Positions 33,473 to 42,896 of a stretch of DNA of 64,000 nucleotides are shown here, piece after piece. The DNA is from Halosegnis longus. Its GTDB lineage: Archaea > Halobacteriota > Halobacteria > Halobacteriales > Haloarculaceae. Where the stretch lies: contig NZ_QKNW01000001.1 in the NCBI RefSeq assembly GCF_009663395.1, forward strand, positions 930,001-994,000. Reading direction: 5' to 3'. The notes under the pieces were generated by a model. The model made no database searches. It was given only the letters and a program-made list of their open reading frames with translations, and had not been told where the DNA came from. The position numbers and the translations under genes were made by a program. Position 1 is the first letter of the stretch. Each line of letters starts with the position of its first letter.

Positions 33473-34768
33473 ATGACAGAGAGACCCATTGACAGACGGA
33501 CAGTACTCGGCATCACGGGCGCGGGAGCGATTACCCTCGCCGCCGGCTGTGTGAGCACGACCGACGACGACGAGGAGACGGCGACCGACTCGGGGGGCGA
33601 CGGCGGTGACGGCGGAGCTACCGCCACGGACACCGACACCGGCGGGTCGGGGGACCCGTACACCATCGGCGTGGTGAACTCACAGACCGGCTCGCTGTCG
33701 GCGTTCGGCGAGCGCAACGCCCGCGGGCTGGAACTCGCGTTGCGTGACGTGAACGAGACGACCATCGGCGGCCGCGAGCTCGACGTCATCGTCGAGGACT
33801 CCGAGAGCACGTCGAGTTCGGGCGTCTCCGCGGCACAGAAGCTCGTGAACCAGGACGGCGTCCCGTTCCTCATCGGCGCGGTCGGGTCGGGGGTTTCGCT
33901 CGCAATCTACGAATCCGTCATCGACGGCACCGACGTGGTACAGCTGAGTCAAAACTCCACGGGAACGGACCTGAGCAACTACCCCGGCCTGCTCCGGATG
34001 TCGCCGCCCGGCGGCGTCCAGTCGTCCGCGCTGGCTTCGCTGGTCGACGCCGACGGCCACGACTCCGTCGCGCTGGCGTGGGTGAACAACGACTACGGAC
34101 AGGGGCTCGCGGAGACGTTCCGCAACGAGTGGGACGGCGACATCGTCTACGACGAACCCCACGACCAGGGGGCGTCGTCGTACTCCAGTGTCGTCTCCTC
34201 GATGGCAAACTCCGGGGCCGACGCGTGGGTGTTCATCACCTACCAGCCGGAGTTCACGACGATGGCACAGGAGGCTTACTCCAACGGCTACGAGGCACCC
34301 TACTACGGGGCCGACTCCGTGCAGGGGTCGGACGTGCTGGACGGCACCCCCGAGGGGAGTCTCGAAGGGATGCAGGTCGTCGTCCCCTCCGCGGCGGTCG
34401 ACCAGGAGAACTACCAGCAGTTCGCGTCCGACTTCGAGTCGGAGTACGACCAACAGCCCACCTCGTGGGCCGCCTTCATGTACGACTGCGTCATCACGGC
34501 CGCACTCTCCATCGCGACCGCAGACGAGTTCACCGGGAGCGCCCTGCAGGGAACGGTCCGCGACGTGACCCGTCCCGAGGGCGAGGAGGTGTTCACCTTC
34601 GCCGAGGCGATGGACGTGCTCGGCGACGACGGCACCGCCGACGACATCGACTACCAGGGCGTCTCCGGTCCCATCGACTTCGACGAGAACGGTGACCCGG
34701 TCGGCTTCCTGCAGGTGCTCACCGTCCAGGACCACGAGTACGTCCAGACCGACACCGTCCAAGGGTAG
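33473..34768 (+). CDS. Tat-exported lipoprotein, branched-chain amino acid-type binding protein
   Basis: 431 residues. A twin-arginine signal (DRRTVLGITG, Arg8-Arg9) leads to the lipobox LAAGC with Cys26. A Thr/Asp/Gly-rich linker (about 30-60) precedes the periplasmic-binding type I fold, which starts YTIGVVNSQTGSLSAFGERNARGLELAL. This is the LivK/urea/amide receptor family. It captures substrate outside the cell for the permeases encoded downstream. The substrate could be branched-chain amino acids, urea or short amides. Confidence 0.92.
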   Translation: MTERPIDRRTVLGITGAGAITLAAGCVSTTDDDEETATDSGGDGGDGGATATDTDTGGSGDPYTIGVVNSQTGSLSAFGERNARGLELALRDVNETTIGGRELDVIVEDSESTSSSGVSAAQKLVNQDGVPFLIGAVGSGVSLAIYESVIDGTDVVQLSQNSTGTDLSNYPGLLRMSPPGGVQSSALASLVDADGHDSVALAWVNNDYGQGLAETFRNEWDGDIVYDEPHDQGASSYSSVVSSMANSGADAWVFITYQPEFTTMAQEAYSNGYEAPYYGADSVQGSDVLDGTPEGSLEGMQVVVPSAAVDQENYQQFASDFESEYDQQPTSWAAFMYDCVITAALSIATADEFTGSALQGTVRDVTRPEGEEVFTFAEAMDVLGDDGTADDIDYQGVSGPIDFDENGDPVGFLQVLTVQDHEYVQTDTVQG

Positions 34769-34770
34769 CC

Positions 34771-35703
34771 GTGGCGATTTTGGAACTGCTGGCGAACGGA
34801 CTGGTGTTTTCGAGCATCATCGTGCTTGCGAGCATCGGCCTGTCGCTGGTGTACTCGATTGCGGATTTCGCCAACTTCGCACACGGGGACACGATGGCCG
34901 TCGGCGCGTACGCCGCCCTGCTCACCTTCGGTGTTCTCGGCGGCGTCGGCCCGACGGTGCTCGCGCTCCCGGTCGGCTTCTTCATCGCCCTGGCCGTCGG
35001 GGCGGCCGTCGCCGCGCTCGTCGCCGTCGTCACCCACGTCGTCGTCTACGAGCCGCTGGAGGTGGACTCCATCGGCCTGCTCATCACCTCCATCGGCGTC
35101 GCGTTCGTGTATCGCGCGATTATCCAGCTGCGATTCGGGTCGAACCCAATCGAGTTCGACATCCCGCTGCAGCGACCCATCGAGGCGCTCGTTCCCCTGG
35201 GAGTTCGCGTCACCGTCCACGACGTGGCTATCGTCGCGACCGCGGCGCTGCTCGTCGTCGGACTCCACGTCCTGTTGCAGTACACTGACCTCGGCCGGAA
35301 GATGCGCGCGACCGCAGACAACCCCGACCTCGCGCGCGTCTCCGGGATTCGCACCCGCCGCGTGGAGTGGTGGACCTGGATTATCGGGGCCGGCCTCGCC
35401 GGCGTCGGCGGCGGCTTCCTCGGACTGTACAATCAGCTCTCGCCGCGGATGGGCTTCGACATCCTGCTGGTCGTCTTCGCGGCCGTCATCCTCGGAGGGA
35501 TCGGCTCCGTCTACGGCGCGATGGCCGGCGGCCTGCTCATCGGCGTCATCAATCAGCTGATGCCCGCCATCTCCGACCTCGCCGTCGCGCTGCCGCTGGT
35601 CCCGAACGTCGGGCCGGCGTACGCCGACTCCGTCGCCTTCCTCATCATGGTGGCCGTCCTCCTCGTTCGGCCGTCGGGGATTGCCGGAGGTGAGACGACG
35701 TGA
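34771..35703 (+). CDS. livH: LivH-type ABC transporter permease
   Basis: 310 residues with about eight membrane segments. It has the family sequence LSLVYSIADFANFAHGDTMAVGAY near residue 22 and the ATPase-coupling loop ARVSGIRTRRVEWWTW near 188, followed by GAGLAGVGGGFLGLYNQLSPRMGFD. The start is GTG two bases after the binding-protein stop. The next permease overlaps it as GTGA. With LivM it forms the membrane channel. Confidence 0.92.
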   Translation: MAILELLANGLVFSSIIVLASIGLSLVYSIADFANFAHGDTMAVGAYAALLTFGVLGGVGPTVLALPVGFFIALAVGAAVAALVAVVTHVVVYEPLEVDSIGLLITSIGVAFVYRAIIQLRFGSNPIEFDIPLQRPIEALVPLGVRVTVHDVAIVATAALLVVGLHVLLQYTDLGRKMRATADNPDLARVSGIRTRRVEWWTWIIGAGLAGVGGGFLGLYNQLSPRMGFDILLVVFAAVILGGIGSVYGAMAGGLLIGVINQLMPAISDLAVALPLVPNVGPAYADSVAFLIMVAVLLVRPSGIAGGETT

Positions 35704-36896
35704 CGCTGCGCGAGCGCTACGACGCGATGACGCGGGCCGAACAGGGCGTGACCCTGTTCGTCGGCGGCTTCGGCTTCCTGCTCGTGCTCGCACTGTTGAC
35801 CGGCACGCTGACGCCGTCGTACACGCTGTATCTCGCCGGGCTGACGGGGATGTACGTCCTCCTCTCCTTCGGGCTGAACGCCCAGTGGGGGTACACCGGA
35901 CTCATCAACTTCTCCGTCGCGGCCTTCTTCGGCATCGGCGCGTACGCGACGGCGCTCGTCACGGCGACCAACTCCCCGCTTTCGATTCCGGGCGGCGTCC
36001 TCGTCGGCCTGGTGCTCGCGATACTCGCGTCGGCGGTCGTCGCCGTCGCCATCGCGATTCCGACGCTGCGGCTCCGGTCTGATTACCTCGCCATCGCCTC
36101 GCTCGGGCTGGCGGAGGTCGTCCGGCAAATCGTCCTGAACCAGCGCGACTGGACGAACGGCTCGGGCGGCCTGCGGGGAATTCCGGACGTGTTCGCCGGC
36201 TGGCCCGTGCTCGGCGAACTTCCGGAACAGCTCCCGGGGTTGCAGTTCACGGAGTACGCGGTCGGCATTCCGGGACTGTTCCGGGTGCGCGTGCTCGGGT
36301 TCACGCTCGACACCCCGTTCTGGACGGACCTGCTGAACTTCGTCGTCGTCGTGGTGTTCGTCGTGGCCGTGTATCTCCTGCTCCGGCGGGTCCACCGGTC
36401 GCCGTGGGGGCGCGTCCTCCGGACGATTCGCTCCGACGAGGACCTCGCCTCGGCGCTGGGGAAAGACACCTACGGGTTCAAGCTCCAGTCGTTCGTGCTC
36501 GGCTCCATCATCATGGCGCTCGGGGGCATCTTCTACGCCTTCCTCGCAGCGTACGTCAGCCCCGGCGACCTCGAACCCATCAACACGTTCTACGTCTGGA
36601 TTGCGGTCATCCTGGGCGGGAGCGGGTCGAATCGCGGGGCGATGTTCGGCGGCTTCGTCGTCGTCGCCATCCGCGAGGGAACGCGGTTCGCGAGCGATAT
36701 TCTCCCCAGTCAGCTTCCCGTGAACATCCCGGTGCTCGTGGATGTGTACGGCGCAATCGTGAGCGACTTCGGCTCGACGCGACTGCTCATCGTCGGTCTG
36801 CTCATCGTGTTGGTGATGCGGCTCAGACCGGAGGGCGTGTTGCCGCCACAGCGCGAACTCGTCTGGCCGAGCGCACTGGAGGAGAAGGATGAGTGA
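35700..36896 (+). CDS. livM: LivM-type ABC transporter permease
   Basis: 398 residues with roughly ten membrane segments. Signature stretch LSFGLNAQWGYTGLINFSVAAFFGIGAY near residue 57 and the coupling loop ALGKDTYGFKLQSFVLGS near 255. It is longer than many bacterial LivM proteins because of an extra loop near 160-205. Start GTG at 35700, overlapping the livH stop. The livG ATG lies eight bases inside its 3' end. Confidence 0.92.
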   Translation: MTLRERYDAMTRAEQGVTLFVGGFGFLLVLALLTGTLTPSYTLYLAGLTGMYVLLSFGLNAQWGYTGLINFSVAAFFGIGAYATALVTATNSPLSIPGGVLVGLVLAILASAVVAVAIAIPTLRLRSDYLAIASLGLAEVVRQIVLNQRDWTNGSGGLRGIPDVFAGWPVLGELPEQLPGLQFTEYAVGIPGLFRVRVLGFTLDTPFWTDLLNFVVVVVFVVAVYLLLRRVHRSPWGRVLRTIRSDEDLASALGKDTYGFKLQSFVLGSIIMALGGIFYAFLAAYVSPGDLEPINTFYVWIAVILGGSGSNRGAMFGGFVVVAIREGTRFASDILPSQLPVNIPVLVDVYGAIVSDFGSTRLLIVGLLIVLVMRLRPEGVLPPQRELVWPSALEEKDE

Positions 36897-37701
36897 AAGC
36901 GAGACCCTAACGACCGGCGCGAACCGAGAGAAGGACGACACCGTGCTCGAAGTCGAGGGGCTGCGCAAGGCCTTCGGCGGGCTGGTGGCGACCGACGACG
37001 CCAGCTTCGCCGTCGAGCGCGGGACGATTACCGCGCTCATCGGCCCCAACGGCGCGGGGAAATCGACCATCTTCAACCTCGTCTCCGGCTTCTACGAGCC
37101 GGACGCGGGGACGGTTCGGGTCAACGGGACCGACGTGACCGGGATGGAGCCACACGAGGTGGCCGACGAGGGGCTCATCCGGACGTTCCAGACCCCCCGG
37201 AAGCTGGAGGGGATGACCGTCCGCGAGGCGATGTTGGTCGGCGCGAGCGACCAGCCCGGCGAGTCGTTCCTGAAGCTGTTCACCGACCCGTCGGGGGTCG
37301 AGGCCGCGGAGCGAGCGAACGTCGAGGACGCCCACGAGATGCTCGAACAGTTCGAAATCGGGCATCTCGCGACCCAGCCGGCGACGGACCTCTCTGGCGG
37401 GCAGATGAAGCTCGTGGAGCTGGCGCGTGCGATGCTCGCCGAGCCGGAGATTCTCCTGCTCGACGAGCCGGTCGCGGGCGTGAATCCGACGCTCGCCAAC
37501 AAGCTGTCCGACCACATCGCCCGGCTCAACGACGAGGGCGTCACCCTGTGTCTCATCGAACACGACATGGAGTTCGTGATGAACCTCGCGGACCCGGTCA
37601 TCGTGCTCGACCGCGGAAGCGTGCTCGTGGAGGGGTCACCCGAAGCGGTGCGCAGCGACCAGCGCGTCATCGACGCGTATCTCGGGGGTGACTCGGCGTG
37701 A
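36889..37701 (+). CDS. livG: LivG-type ABC transporter ATPase
   Basis: 270 residues. Walker A GPNGAGKST near residue 49, Q-loop TFQTPRKLEG near 105, signature LSGGQMKLVELARAM near 167, Walker B ILLLDEPVAGVNP near 190, and H-loop IEHDM near 224. The about 20-residue N-terminal extension before the first strand is unremarkable. It pairs with LivF to drive uptake. Confidence 0.94.
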   Translation: MSESETLTTGANREKDDTVLEVEGLRKAFGGLVATDDASFAVERGTITALIGPNGAGKSTIFNLVSGFYEPDAGTVRVNGTDVTGMEPHEVADEGLIRTFQTPRKLEGMTVREAMLVGASDQPGESFLKLFTDPSGVEAAERANVEDAHEMLEQFEIGHLATQPATDLSGGQMKLVELARAMLAEPEILLLDEPVAGVNPTLANKLSDHIARLNDEGVTLCLIEHDMEFVMNLADPVIVLDRGSVLVEGSPEAVRSDQRVIDAYLGGDSA

Positions 37702-38402
37702 GCATCCTCGAACTGGAGGGGATCGACACCGGCTACGGCGACGTGCAGGTGCTCGATGACCTCTCGATGTCCTTGGAATCGGACGAAATCGTCTGTCTCA
37801 TCGGGCCGAACGGCGCGGGCAAGTCGACGGTCCTGAAGACGGTGTTCGGGCTGTTGGAGCCGTGGACCGGGTCGGTCCGGTTCCGCGGCGACGATATCGG
37901 CGGGCTCGCGCCCGAGGACATCGTCCGCGAGGGCGTCGGCTACGTTCCACAGACCGAGAACGTCTTCGGCTCGCTCACCATCGAGGAGAATCTCCGGATG
38001 GGCGGGGTCGCGCGCGACGACGACCTCGACCCGGTCATCGAGGGGCTGTACGACCGGTTCCCGGTGCTGGAGGAGAAACGGCGGGCGAAGGCGTCGACCC
38101 TCTCGGGGGGACAGCGCCAACTGCTCGCGTTCGCTCGCGCGCTGATGATGGAGCCGGAGGTGTTGCTCATCGACGAGCCGTCTGCCGGGCTCGCGCCCAA
38201 CACGGCAGACGAGGTGTTCGCCGACGTGCAGACGGTCAACGACGGCGGCACGGCCATCCTCATGGTCGAGCAGAACGCCCACAAGGGGCTGGGTATCTCC
38301 GACCGCGGCTACGTCCTCGACCAGGGGACGGTCGCGTACGAGAACGAGGCCGACTCGCTGCTGGACGACCCAGAGGTGTCGCGGCTGTATCTGGGCGGCT
38401 AG
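37698..38402 (+). CDS. livF: LivF-type ABC transporter ATPase
   Basis: 234 residues. Walker A GPNGAGKST near residue 35, signature LSGGQRQLLAFARAL near 135, Walker B VLLIDEPSAGLAPN near 155, and H-loop VEQNAHKG near 194. GTG start overlapping livG by GTGA. It is the last gene of the transporter operon. A 39-residue ORF follows 38 bases later. Confidence 0.94.
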   Translation: MSILELEGIDTGYGDVQVLDDLSMSLESDEIVCLIGPNGAGKSTVLKTVFGLLEPWTGSVRFRGDDIGGLAPEDIVREGVGYVPQTENVFGSLTIEENLRMGGVARDDDLDPVIEGLYDRFPVLEEKRRAKASTLSGGQRQLLAFARALMMEPEVLLIDEPSAGLAPNTADEVFADVQTVNDGGTAILMVEQNAHKGLGISDRGYVLDQGTVAYENEADSLLDDPEVSRLYLGG

Positions 38403-38440
38403 CCCACGCTTTCTTTGCCTGCCACCACCTACCACGGGGC

Positions 38441-38560
38441 ATGGACCTGCTGTTCATCGTTGGCGGGCTGACACTGTTCGCGCTCGTGTTCGGCGGGCTG
38501 GAGTTTCTCGACGACATTCTCGACCGCTACTACCCGATGGACGAGGAGGTCGACCCTTAG
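38441..38560 (+). CDS. 39-residue single-span membrane protein
   Basis: Begins MDLLFIVGGLTLFALVFGG, with one hydrophobic helix (about 3-21) and then an acidic tail LDDILDRYYPMDEEVDP. It is too short to assign. Its position after livF and its coding-like composition support it. Its TAG shares TTAG with the stop of the convergent MgtE-type gene. Confidence 0.5.
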   Translation: MDLLFIVGGLTLFALVFGGLEFLDDILDRYYPMDEEVDP

Positions 38561-39111
38561 ATCAAGAGCCTGACGACGGCGAACAGGACGAGCACGCCCA
38601 GCACGTCGCAGGTGTTCGTGACGACGGGCAACACCACGTCGTCGGGGTCGGCACCGACCCGGAAGGCGGCGTAGGTCGCCGTGACGCTCACCGCGACCGA
38701 CAGCACGGCGAGTATCCCGCCACACAGCGTCGCGACGACCACCACCGTCGCGACCGGGAGCGCGGTCTGGCCGACGAGCGACTGGACGGCCCACGCGCTC
38801 GCCCCGACGACCGGAAAGAGGGTCGCGGCCAACCCGACCGTCGCGACGGCGTTGCCGGCCAGCGTCTCGTCGGTCGGTTCGAACGACAGCAAGCCGAGAT
38901 GCGTCGCCGTCGAGAGCCGCGAGGCCATGATCGAGCCGAGATTCCCCGCCATCCCGATGGTGACCGGGACGAGCACGAGCAGGGAGGGGTACTGCAGCAG
39001 CGTCTCCTGTAGCGTGTCGAGGACGAGCCCCGACGCCAGTTCGACGAGCGTCAACACGACGAGCACGGGGAGCATGTCGGCGAGAATCTCCCGGACGGTC
39101 CAGCGCGCCAT
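38557..39111 (-). CDS. MgtE/SLC41-type membrane half-domain, second gene
   Basis: 184 residues with about five membrane segments and the family motif VPVTIGMAGNLGSIMASRLSTATHLG near 52-77. It lacks the cytoplasmic N domain and CBS domains of bacterial MgtE, so the magnesium-gated regulatory part is absent. It abuts the upstream gene, which encodes the same type of half-domain. Together they probably form a heterodimeric divalent-cation transporter, like the two halves of eukaryotic SLC41. Confidence 0.82.
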   Translation of the reverse strand: MARWTVREILADMLPVLVVLTLVELASGLVLDTLQETLLQYPSLLVLVPVTIGMAGNLGSIMASRLSTATHLGLLSFEPTDETLAGNAVATVGLAATLFPVVGASAWAVQSLVGQTALPVATVVVVATLCGGILAVLSVAVSVTATYAAFRVGADPDDVVLPVVTNTCDVLGVLVLFAVVRLLI

Positions 39112-39690
39112 CTACCCACCCCCGAGCGCGAGGACGATTCTGGCGGCCGCGAGCATCGTCGCGACGCCGACCACGTCGCCCGTCGTCGTGACGACCGGCC
39201 CGGCCAGCGTGTCGGGGTTCAACCCTCGACGGTAGCCGAGGAAGACGACGCCGACGACGGCAATCGTGAGCAGGAGTCCCGAGACCGTCCCGGCGATGAG
39301 CGCGATACCGAGAAGCGTCGCCAGCGTGGCGTGGTCGCGCCCGAGTACCGACAACAGTGCGAAGCCGGCGGTCGCGGCGAAACAGCTCATCAGGACGCCG
39401 TTTGCCATCGCGGCGGCGACGGCCGCCCGGGTCCGCCGGTCCGCGAAGTCGAACCGCGGCTCGATGAGCCCCTGGTGGAGCGCGCTCGCGAGCCGTGCAC
39501 CCAGCGAGCCGTAGACGTTACCGCGGGTCGCGAGGAGGGCGGGAACGAGCAGCAAAAGCCCGGGAACGGCCGCGAGTTCGGCCTCCATCCCCCCGAGGAC
39601 GACCCCGGCGAACAGACCGCCGACCGCGCTGAGTGCCACCACCGGAAGCGCCTCCCGGTAGGCCTCGACCGCGGTCTGGCGGATACTCAT
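39112..39690 (-). CDS. MgtE/SLC41-type membrane half-domain, first gene
   Basis: 192 residues with about five membrane segments and the motif VPALLATRGNVYGSLGARLASALHQG near 48-73. It corresponds to one MgtE membrane domain without regulatory domains. Its stop directly precedes the ATG of the second half-gene with no gap, which supports co-translation and pairing. The ion is likely magnesium but is not proven. Confidence 0.82.
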   Translation of the reverse strand: MSIRQTAVEAYREALPVVALSAVGGLFAGVVLGGMEAELAAVPGLLLLVPALLATRGNVYGSLGARLASALHQGLIEPRFDFADRRTRAAVAAAMANGVLMSCFAATAGFALLSVLGRDHATLATLLGIALIAGTVSGLLLTIAVVGVVFLGYRRGLNPDTLAGPVVTTTGDVVGVATMLAAARIVLALGGG

Positions 39691-39803
39691 ACTCGGAGGT
39701 CACCCGGCGCGTGCAAAAACGCGGTGGGTGTCGGGGCGTGGGAGCGAGACGCCCAGAGCCGAGGCCCGGGGTGTTTCTTCCGGCTGGCCTGCGATGACCG
39801 GGT

Positions 39804-40121
39804 ATGAGTGGGGACCCCGAGAACGTACCGACCGTTTCCTGTGCGCGCTGTGGCGACGAGTGGACGCTGGCGTACGAACTCGACGAACTCGGTCTCGGTA
39901 ACGGCGCGCTCGAAGCGTTCGCCATCGACCACCGGGAACACACCGGCCACTACCCGGACGGCGTGACGCCGTGGGTCGCCGACTGCCGGCACTGTCCCGA
40001 CGGCGTCGAGCGCATCGACGAGAGCGCAGTCCGCCGGTGGGCGCGGACTCACACGCGACACGCTGGCCACGAAGTCGACCTCAGCTACGACGGTGAGACG
40101 GAGCGCGTGAGGCGAGAGTAG
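39804..40121 (+). CDS. Small protein with two CxxC motifs, unknown function
   Basis: 105 residues. Two Cys pairs, CARC near residue 13 and CRHC near 61, could bind zinc, though they are 45 residues apart. Several His lie between and after them (DHREHTGHYPDG; RTHTRHAGHEVDL). I do not recognise the family. The start ATG at 39804 lies 113 bases after the divergent MgtE-type gene. Confidence 0.65.
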   Translation: MSGDPENVPTVSCARCGDEWTLAYELDELGLGNGALEAFAIDHREHTGHYPDGVTPWVADCRHCPDGVERIDESAVRRWARTHTRHAGHEVDLSYDGETERVRRE

Positions 40122-40160
40122 CGTTCGCCGGCGTCAGGCCATCCGTGGCACACACTGTGG

Positions 40161-40565
40161 CTACTCCAGCGTCGACAAGACGAGCGTCGAGAAGTCGGTC
40201 TCGGAGATGTGGCCGGCTTCCAGCGCGTGGAACCACCCTTCGTGGACCTCGAAGTGGCCTTTCGTCTCGCGGTCGTCCTCGCTGTCGACGTTGTCGAAGG
40301 CCCACACCTCGACGGCCTCGGGGTCCCACGCGCCGGCGTCGGGAATCGAGCGGCCATCGCCGCTTTCCGTCTCGATGCCGGCGAGCGCGAGGAACGCGCG
40401 GAGGATGGTGCCGACCTGCGACTGCGGAATCTGTCGGTTCACGCCCGGCGACTCGTAGCCGACGTGGAGCGCGCCGTCGTGGTGTTCACAGTGCGTGACG
40501 TGGAGTCCGTCGGCCGCGAGTTCCGATTCCAGTATCGCGCCGACGTCGTCTTCTGTGAGGGTCAT
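40161..40565 (-). CDS. Conserved hypothetical protein
   Basis: 134 residues from MTLTEDDVGAILESELAADG, acidic, with no membrane segment. A few His cluster early (THCEHHDGALHVGYE) and a Trp/His-rich portion lies near the end (HFEVHEGWFHALEAGH). I do not recognise a domain. The ATG at 40565 was chosen because the upstream extension is basic and unlike the rest. It is 39 bases upstream of the thioesterase stop on the same strand. Confidence 0.6.
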   Translation of the reverse strand: MTLTEDDVGAILESELAADGLHVTHCEHHDGALHVGYESPGVNRQIPQSQVGTILRAFLALAGIETESGDGRSIPDAGAWDPEAVEVWAFDNVDSEDDRETKGHFEVHEGWFHALEAGHISETDFSTLVLSTLE

Positions 40566-40604
40566 ATCGGGGGTTCGTGGCTGTCGCCTTAGCCCCACCG
40601 GAGC

Positions 40605-41018
40605 CTACACCGGCGACGGCGGTGTCTCCTGGTATGCGACGGCCGCCTCGCGCAGCTCGTCGGGGAAGCGCGTCGGCTCGCCGTCGCGGACACAGACGTG
40701 CGTGACGGTCCCGTCTGCACACACCGCGTCGTCGGCTTTGCGTCGACACTCCCACTCGAAGGTGAGCGAGGCGTCGCCGATCTGCTCGATGCGGGCCGCA
40801 CAGACGAGTTCGTCGCCGAAGGTGGCCGACTTCCGGTAGTTCACGTCGACGTTGACGACGTGGATGTCGAACGTCGACTGCTGGCCCCAGCCGTAGTCGA
40901 TGTCGCGGAGGTACTGACTGACCGTCTCGTCCTGGTAGGTGACGTAGTTGCCGTAGAAGACGACGGCCTGTGCGTCCGTCTCCTCGAACCGCACGCGCGT
41001 CTCCCAGATGTCCTGCAT
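40605..41018 (-). CDS. YbgC/4HBT-type acyl-CoA thioesterase
   Basis: 137-residue hot-dog protein. The N-terminal motif VRFEETDAQAVVFYGNYVTY places Asp15 at the catalytic position, and HVVNVDVNYRKSATFGDEL is the typical second strand region. Members cleave acyl-CoA or 4-hydroxybenzoyl-CoA; the substrate is unknown. It is divergent from an FAD-dependent reductase, 79 bases apart, which could place it in a lipid or isoprenoid context. Confidence 0.9.
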   Translation of the reverse strand: MQDIWETRVRFEETDAQAVVFYGNYVTYQDETVSQYLRDIDYGWGQQSTFDIHVVNVDVNYRKSATFGDELVCAARIEQIGDASLTFEWECRRKADDAVCADGTVTHVCVRDGEPTRFPDELREAAVAYQETPPSPV

Positions 41019-41097
41019 ACAGAGACGGCGCGCCCGGCCGCGAAGAATCCCACGACACGGCGAAAGCTACTCCCCGCCCTCGCTCTAACGAGTGACG

Positions 41098-42285
41098 ATG
41101 ACAGCCTACGACGTTGTGGTGGCGGGCGGGGGACCTGCCGGCCTGCAGTTCGCGCGCGAACTCGGCGCGCGCACCGACTACCGGGTGTGTCTGTTGGAGG
41201 CGAATCCGTCGCTCGCGGACAACGACAAGTCCACTGGTGGCACCTTCGAGCAGGTCATCGACGGCTTCGACGTGGACGAGTCGGTGGTGATGGGGTCGAG
41301 CCCGAGCGTCGTCTTCGAGGGGCCGACCGCGCGCGAGCGGCTCGCCATTCCGAACTACGTGCTCGACTTTCCGGCCTTCTTGGAGTGGCTCGGCGAGGAA
41401 GCAGCGAGCGACGGCGTCGACGTGCGGACCGGCGCTCGCGTCACCGGTCCCGTCGTTGAGGACGGACGGGTCGTCGGCGTCGAGACGCGCGAGGAGACGG
41501 TTCGGGCGACTCTGGTCGTGGACGCGACCGGCGAGACCGGCGCGTTGACGACCGAACTCGGCATGTGGAATCGAAACGCGGGCCAGCGCGGCATCGGCAA
41601 GGAGTTCGAGGTGTCGGGCACCTTCGACTCGGACGCGATGGTGTTCCGGTTCGACCACGAGGTCGCGCCCGGCGGCTACGCGTGGGTGTTCCCCGGCGAC
41701 GACCGGTTCAAAGTCGGCGTCTGCTGGGTGAACGACTTCTACGAGCGCCACGCGCCGGACGACCGCTCCATCGACGACTACCTCCGGTCGTGGCTCGACC
41801 GCGACGACCGGTGGCGGGCCGACGAGATTCACGCCACCCACGCGGGCGCGGTGGTCTCTGACAACTCCATCAATCAGCGCGCGACGGACGGCCTCGTCGC
41901 CGTCGGCGATGCGGTGTCGAGTATCAACCCCCTGTTCGGCGAGGGGATTCGGCCGGGAATGGAGTCGGCGCGGATGGCTGCCGACGTTGCTATCGACGCG
42001 CTCGACGCCGGCGACGTGTCGCGCGAGCGGTTGGCCGGCTACGAGCAGCGGTGGAACGGCGAGAAGGGAGGAGACTGGCGGCTCCAGCGCGTCGTCGGCG
42101 AACTGCTGTACGATTTCGACGCCGGCCAACAGGACGAGTTCGTCCGAGCGTCGGGGGAGTTCTCACGGGCCGGACTCGACCGGCTCCAGCAGTACGAGCT
42201 CACGCTCCGTGACCTCCTGCGGCTGTATCCCGCGCGGGCGAGTGACGTGCTGAAGCTGCCACGCGTGGCGCGACACCTGGCCTAG
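41098..42285 (+). CDS. FAD-dependent geranylgeranyl reductase-like oxidoreductase
   Basis: 395 residues from MTAYDVVVAGGGPAGL; a GTG six bases upstream is also open. The Rossmann motif GGGPAG is at residues 10-15 and the second FAD motif GDAVSSINPLFGEGIRPGMESARMAAD near 277-303. The family includes digeranylgeranylglycerophospholipid reductases, which saturate archaeal lipid chains, and other halogenase-like flavoproteins. Lipid saturation is likely but not proven. The stop shares CTAG with the convergent gene. Confidence 0.85.
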   Translation: MTAYDVVVAGGGPAGLQFARELGARTDYRVCLLEANPSLADNDKSTGGTFEQVIDGFDVDESVVMGSSPSVVFEGPTARERLAIPNYVLDFPAFLEWLGEEAASDGVDVRTGARVTGPVVEDGRVVGVETREETVRATLVVDATGETGALTTELGMWNRNAGQRGIGKEFEVSGTFDSDAMVFRFDHEVAPGGYAWVFPGDDRFKVGVCWVNDFYERHAPDDRSIDDYLRSWLDRDDRWRADEIHATHAGAVVSDNSINQRATDGLVAVGDAVSSINPLFGEGIRPGMESARMAADVAIDALDAGDVSRERLAGYEQRWNGEKGGDWRLQRVVGELLYDFDAGQQDEFVRASGEFSRAGLDRLQQYELTLRDLLRLYPARASDVLKLPRVARHLA

Positions 42286-42896
42286 AGCCGGTCGGAGAGC
42301 GACCCCGTCGCGAAGTAAGTGTCGAGGACGGTCTCGGCCAGGAAGCCGTCGGGGTCGAGCACGATGTAGACGACGACGAACGGCTCGTCCGGGTCGATGA
42401 CGAACACCTCGAAGGGGGGAGTCGCGCCCTGGCTCTCCTCGTGGTAGCTCCCGCGCCCGCCGGCCGCGCGCACGAGCAGCGGTTCGAGTGGTTTCACGCC
42501 GTCGCGGAACTCGGCGAACACGTCCTGTTGACCGGGCTGGTCAGCGAAGGTGTAGACGATGCCGTTGGCGTCGCCGTCGGTGCCGTGGGTGACGCGGGCG
42601 TTCATCCCGCTGTTCTCGCTGACGGCGTCGTCCCAACACCGGGTGGCGGCCTCGAAAATCGCCTCCTCGGTGCGCGTAAACCGGATGCGCGTCTCGTCGG
42701 TCACCGCGTAGTCGGACAACGTCGGGTCGCCGTCGGTCCACGCGAGGGTGGCGTCGATGCGGTAGCCCGGCTCGAGGTCGGGGGCGTCACCCCGGGGGAC
42801 GTAGGTGGGGTCGCCGCTCTCGGTGTCGAGCAGGAGCCACTCGTCGCCGTCGCGGCCGGCGAGCACGCGGAACTGCCCGGTCGTCGTCTGCTCCAT
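42282..42896 (-). CDS. Conserved haloarchaeal protein of unknown function
   Basis: 204 residues, acidic, soluble. An N-terminal strand-rich part (GQFRVLAGRDGDEWLLLDTESGDPTYV) resembles a small beta barrel. The second half has a segment FEVFVIDPDEPFVVVYIVLDPDGFLAE that looks like paired beta strands. No catalytic motif is recognised. It is divergent from the dUTPase-like gene by 79 bases. Confidence 0.65.
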   Translation of the reverse strand: MEQTTTGQFRVLAGRDGDEWLLLDTESGDPTYVPRGDAPDLEPGYRIDATLAWTDGDPTLSDYAVTDETRIRFTRTEEAIFEAATRCWDDAVSENSGMNARVTHGTDGDANGIVYTFADQPGQQDVFAEFRDGVKPLEPLLVRAAGGRGSYHEESQGATPPFEVFVIDPDEPFVVVYIVLDPDGFLAETVLDTYFATGSLSDRL

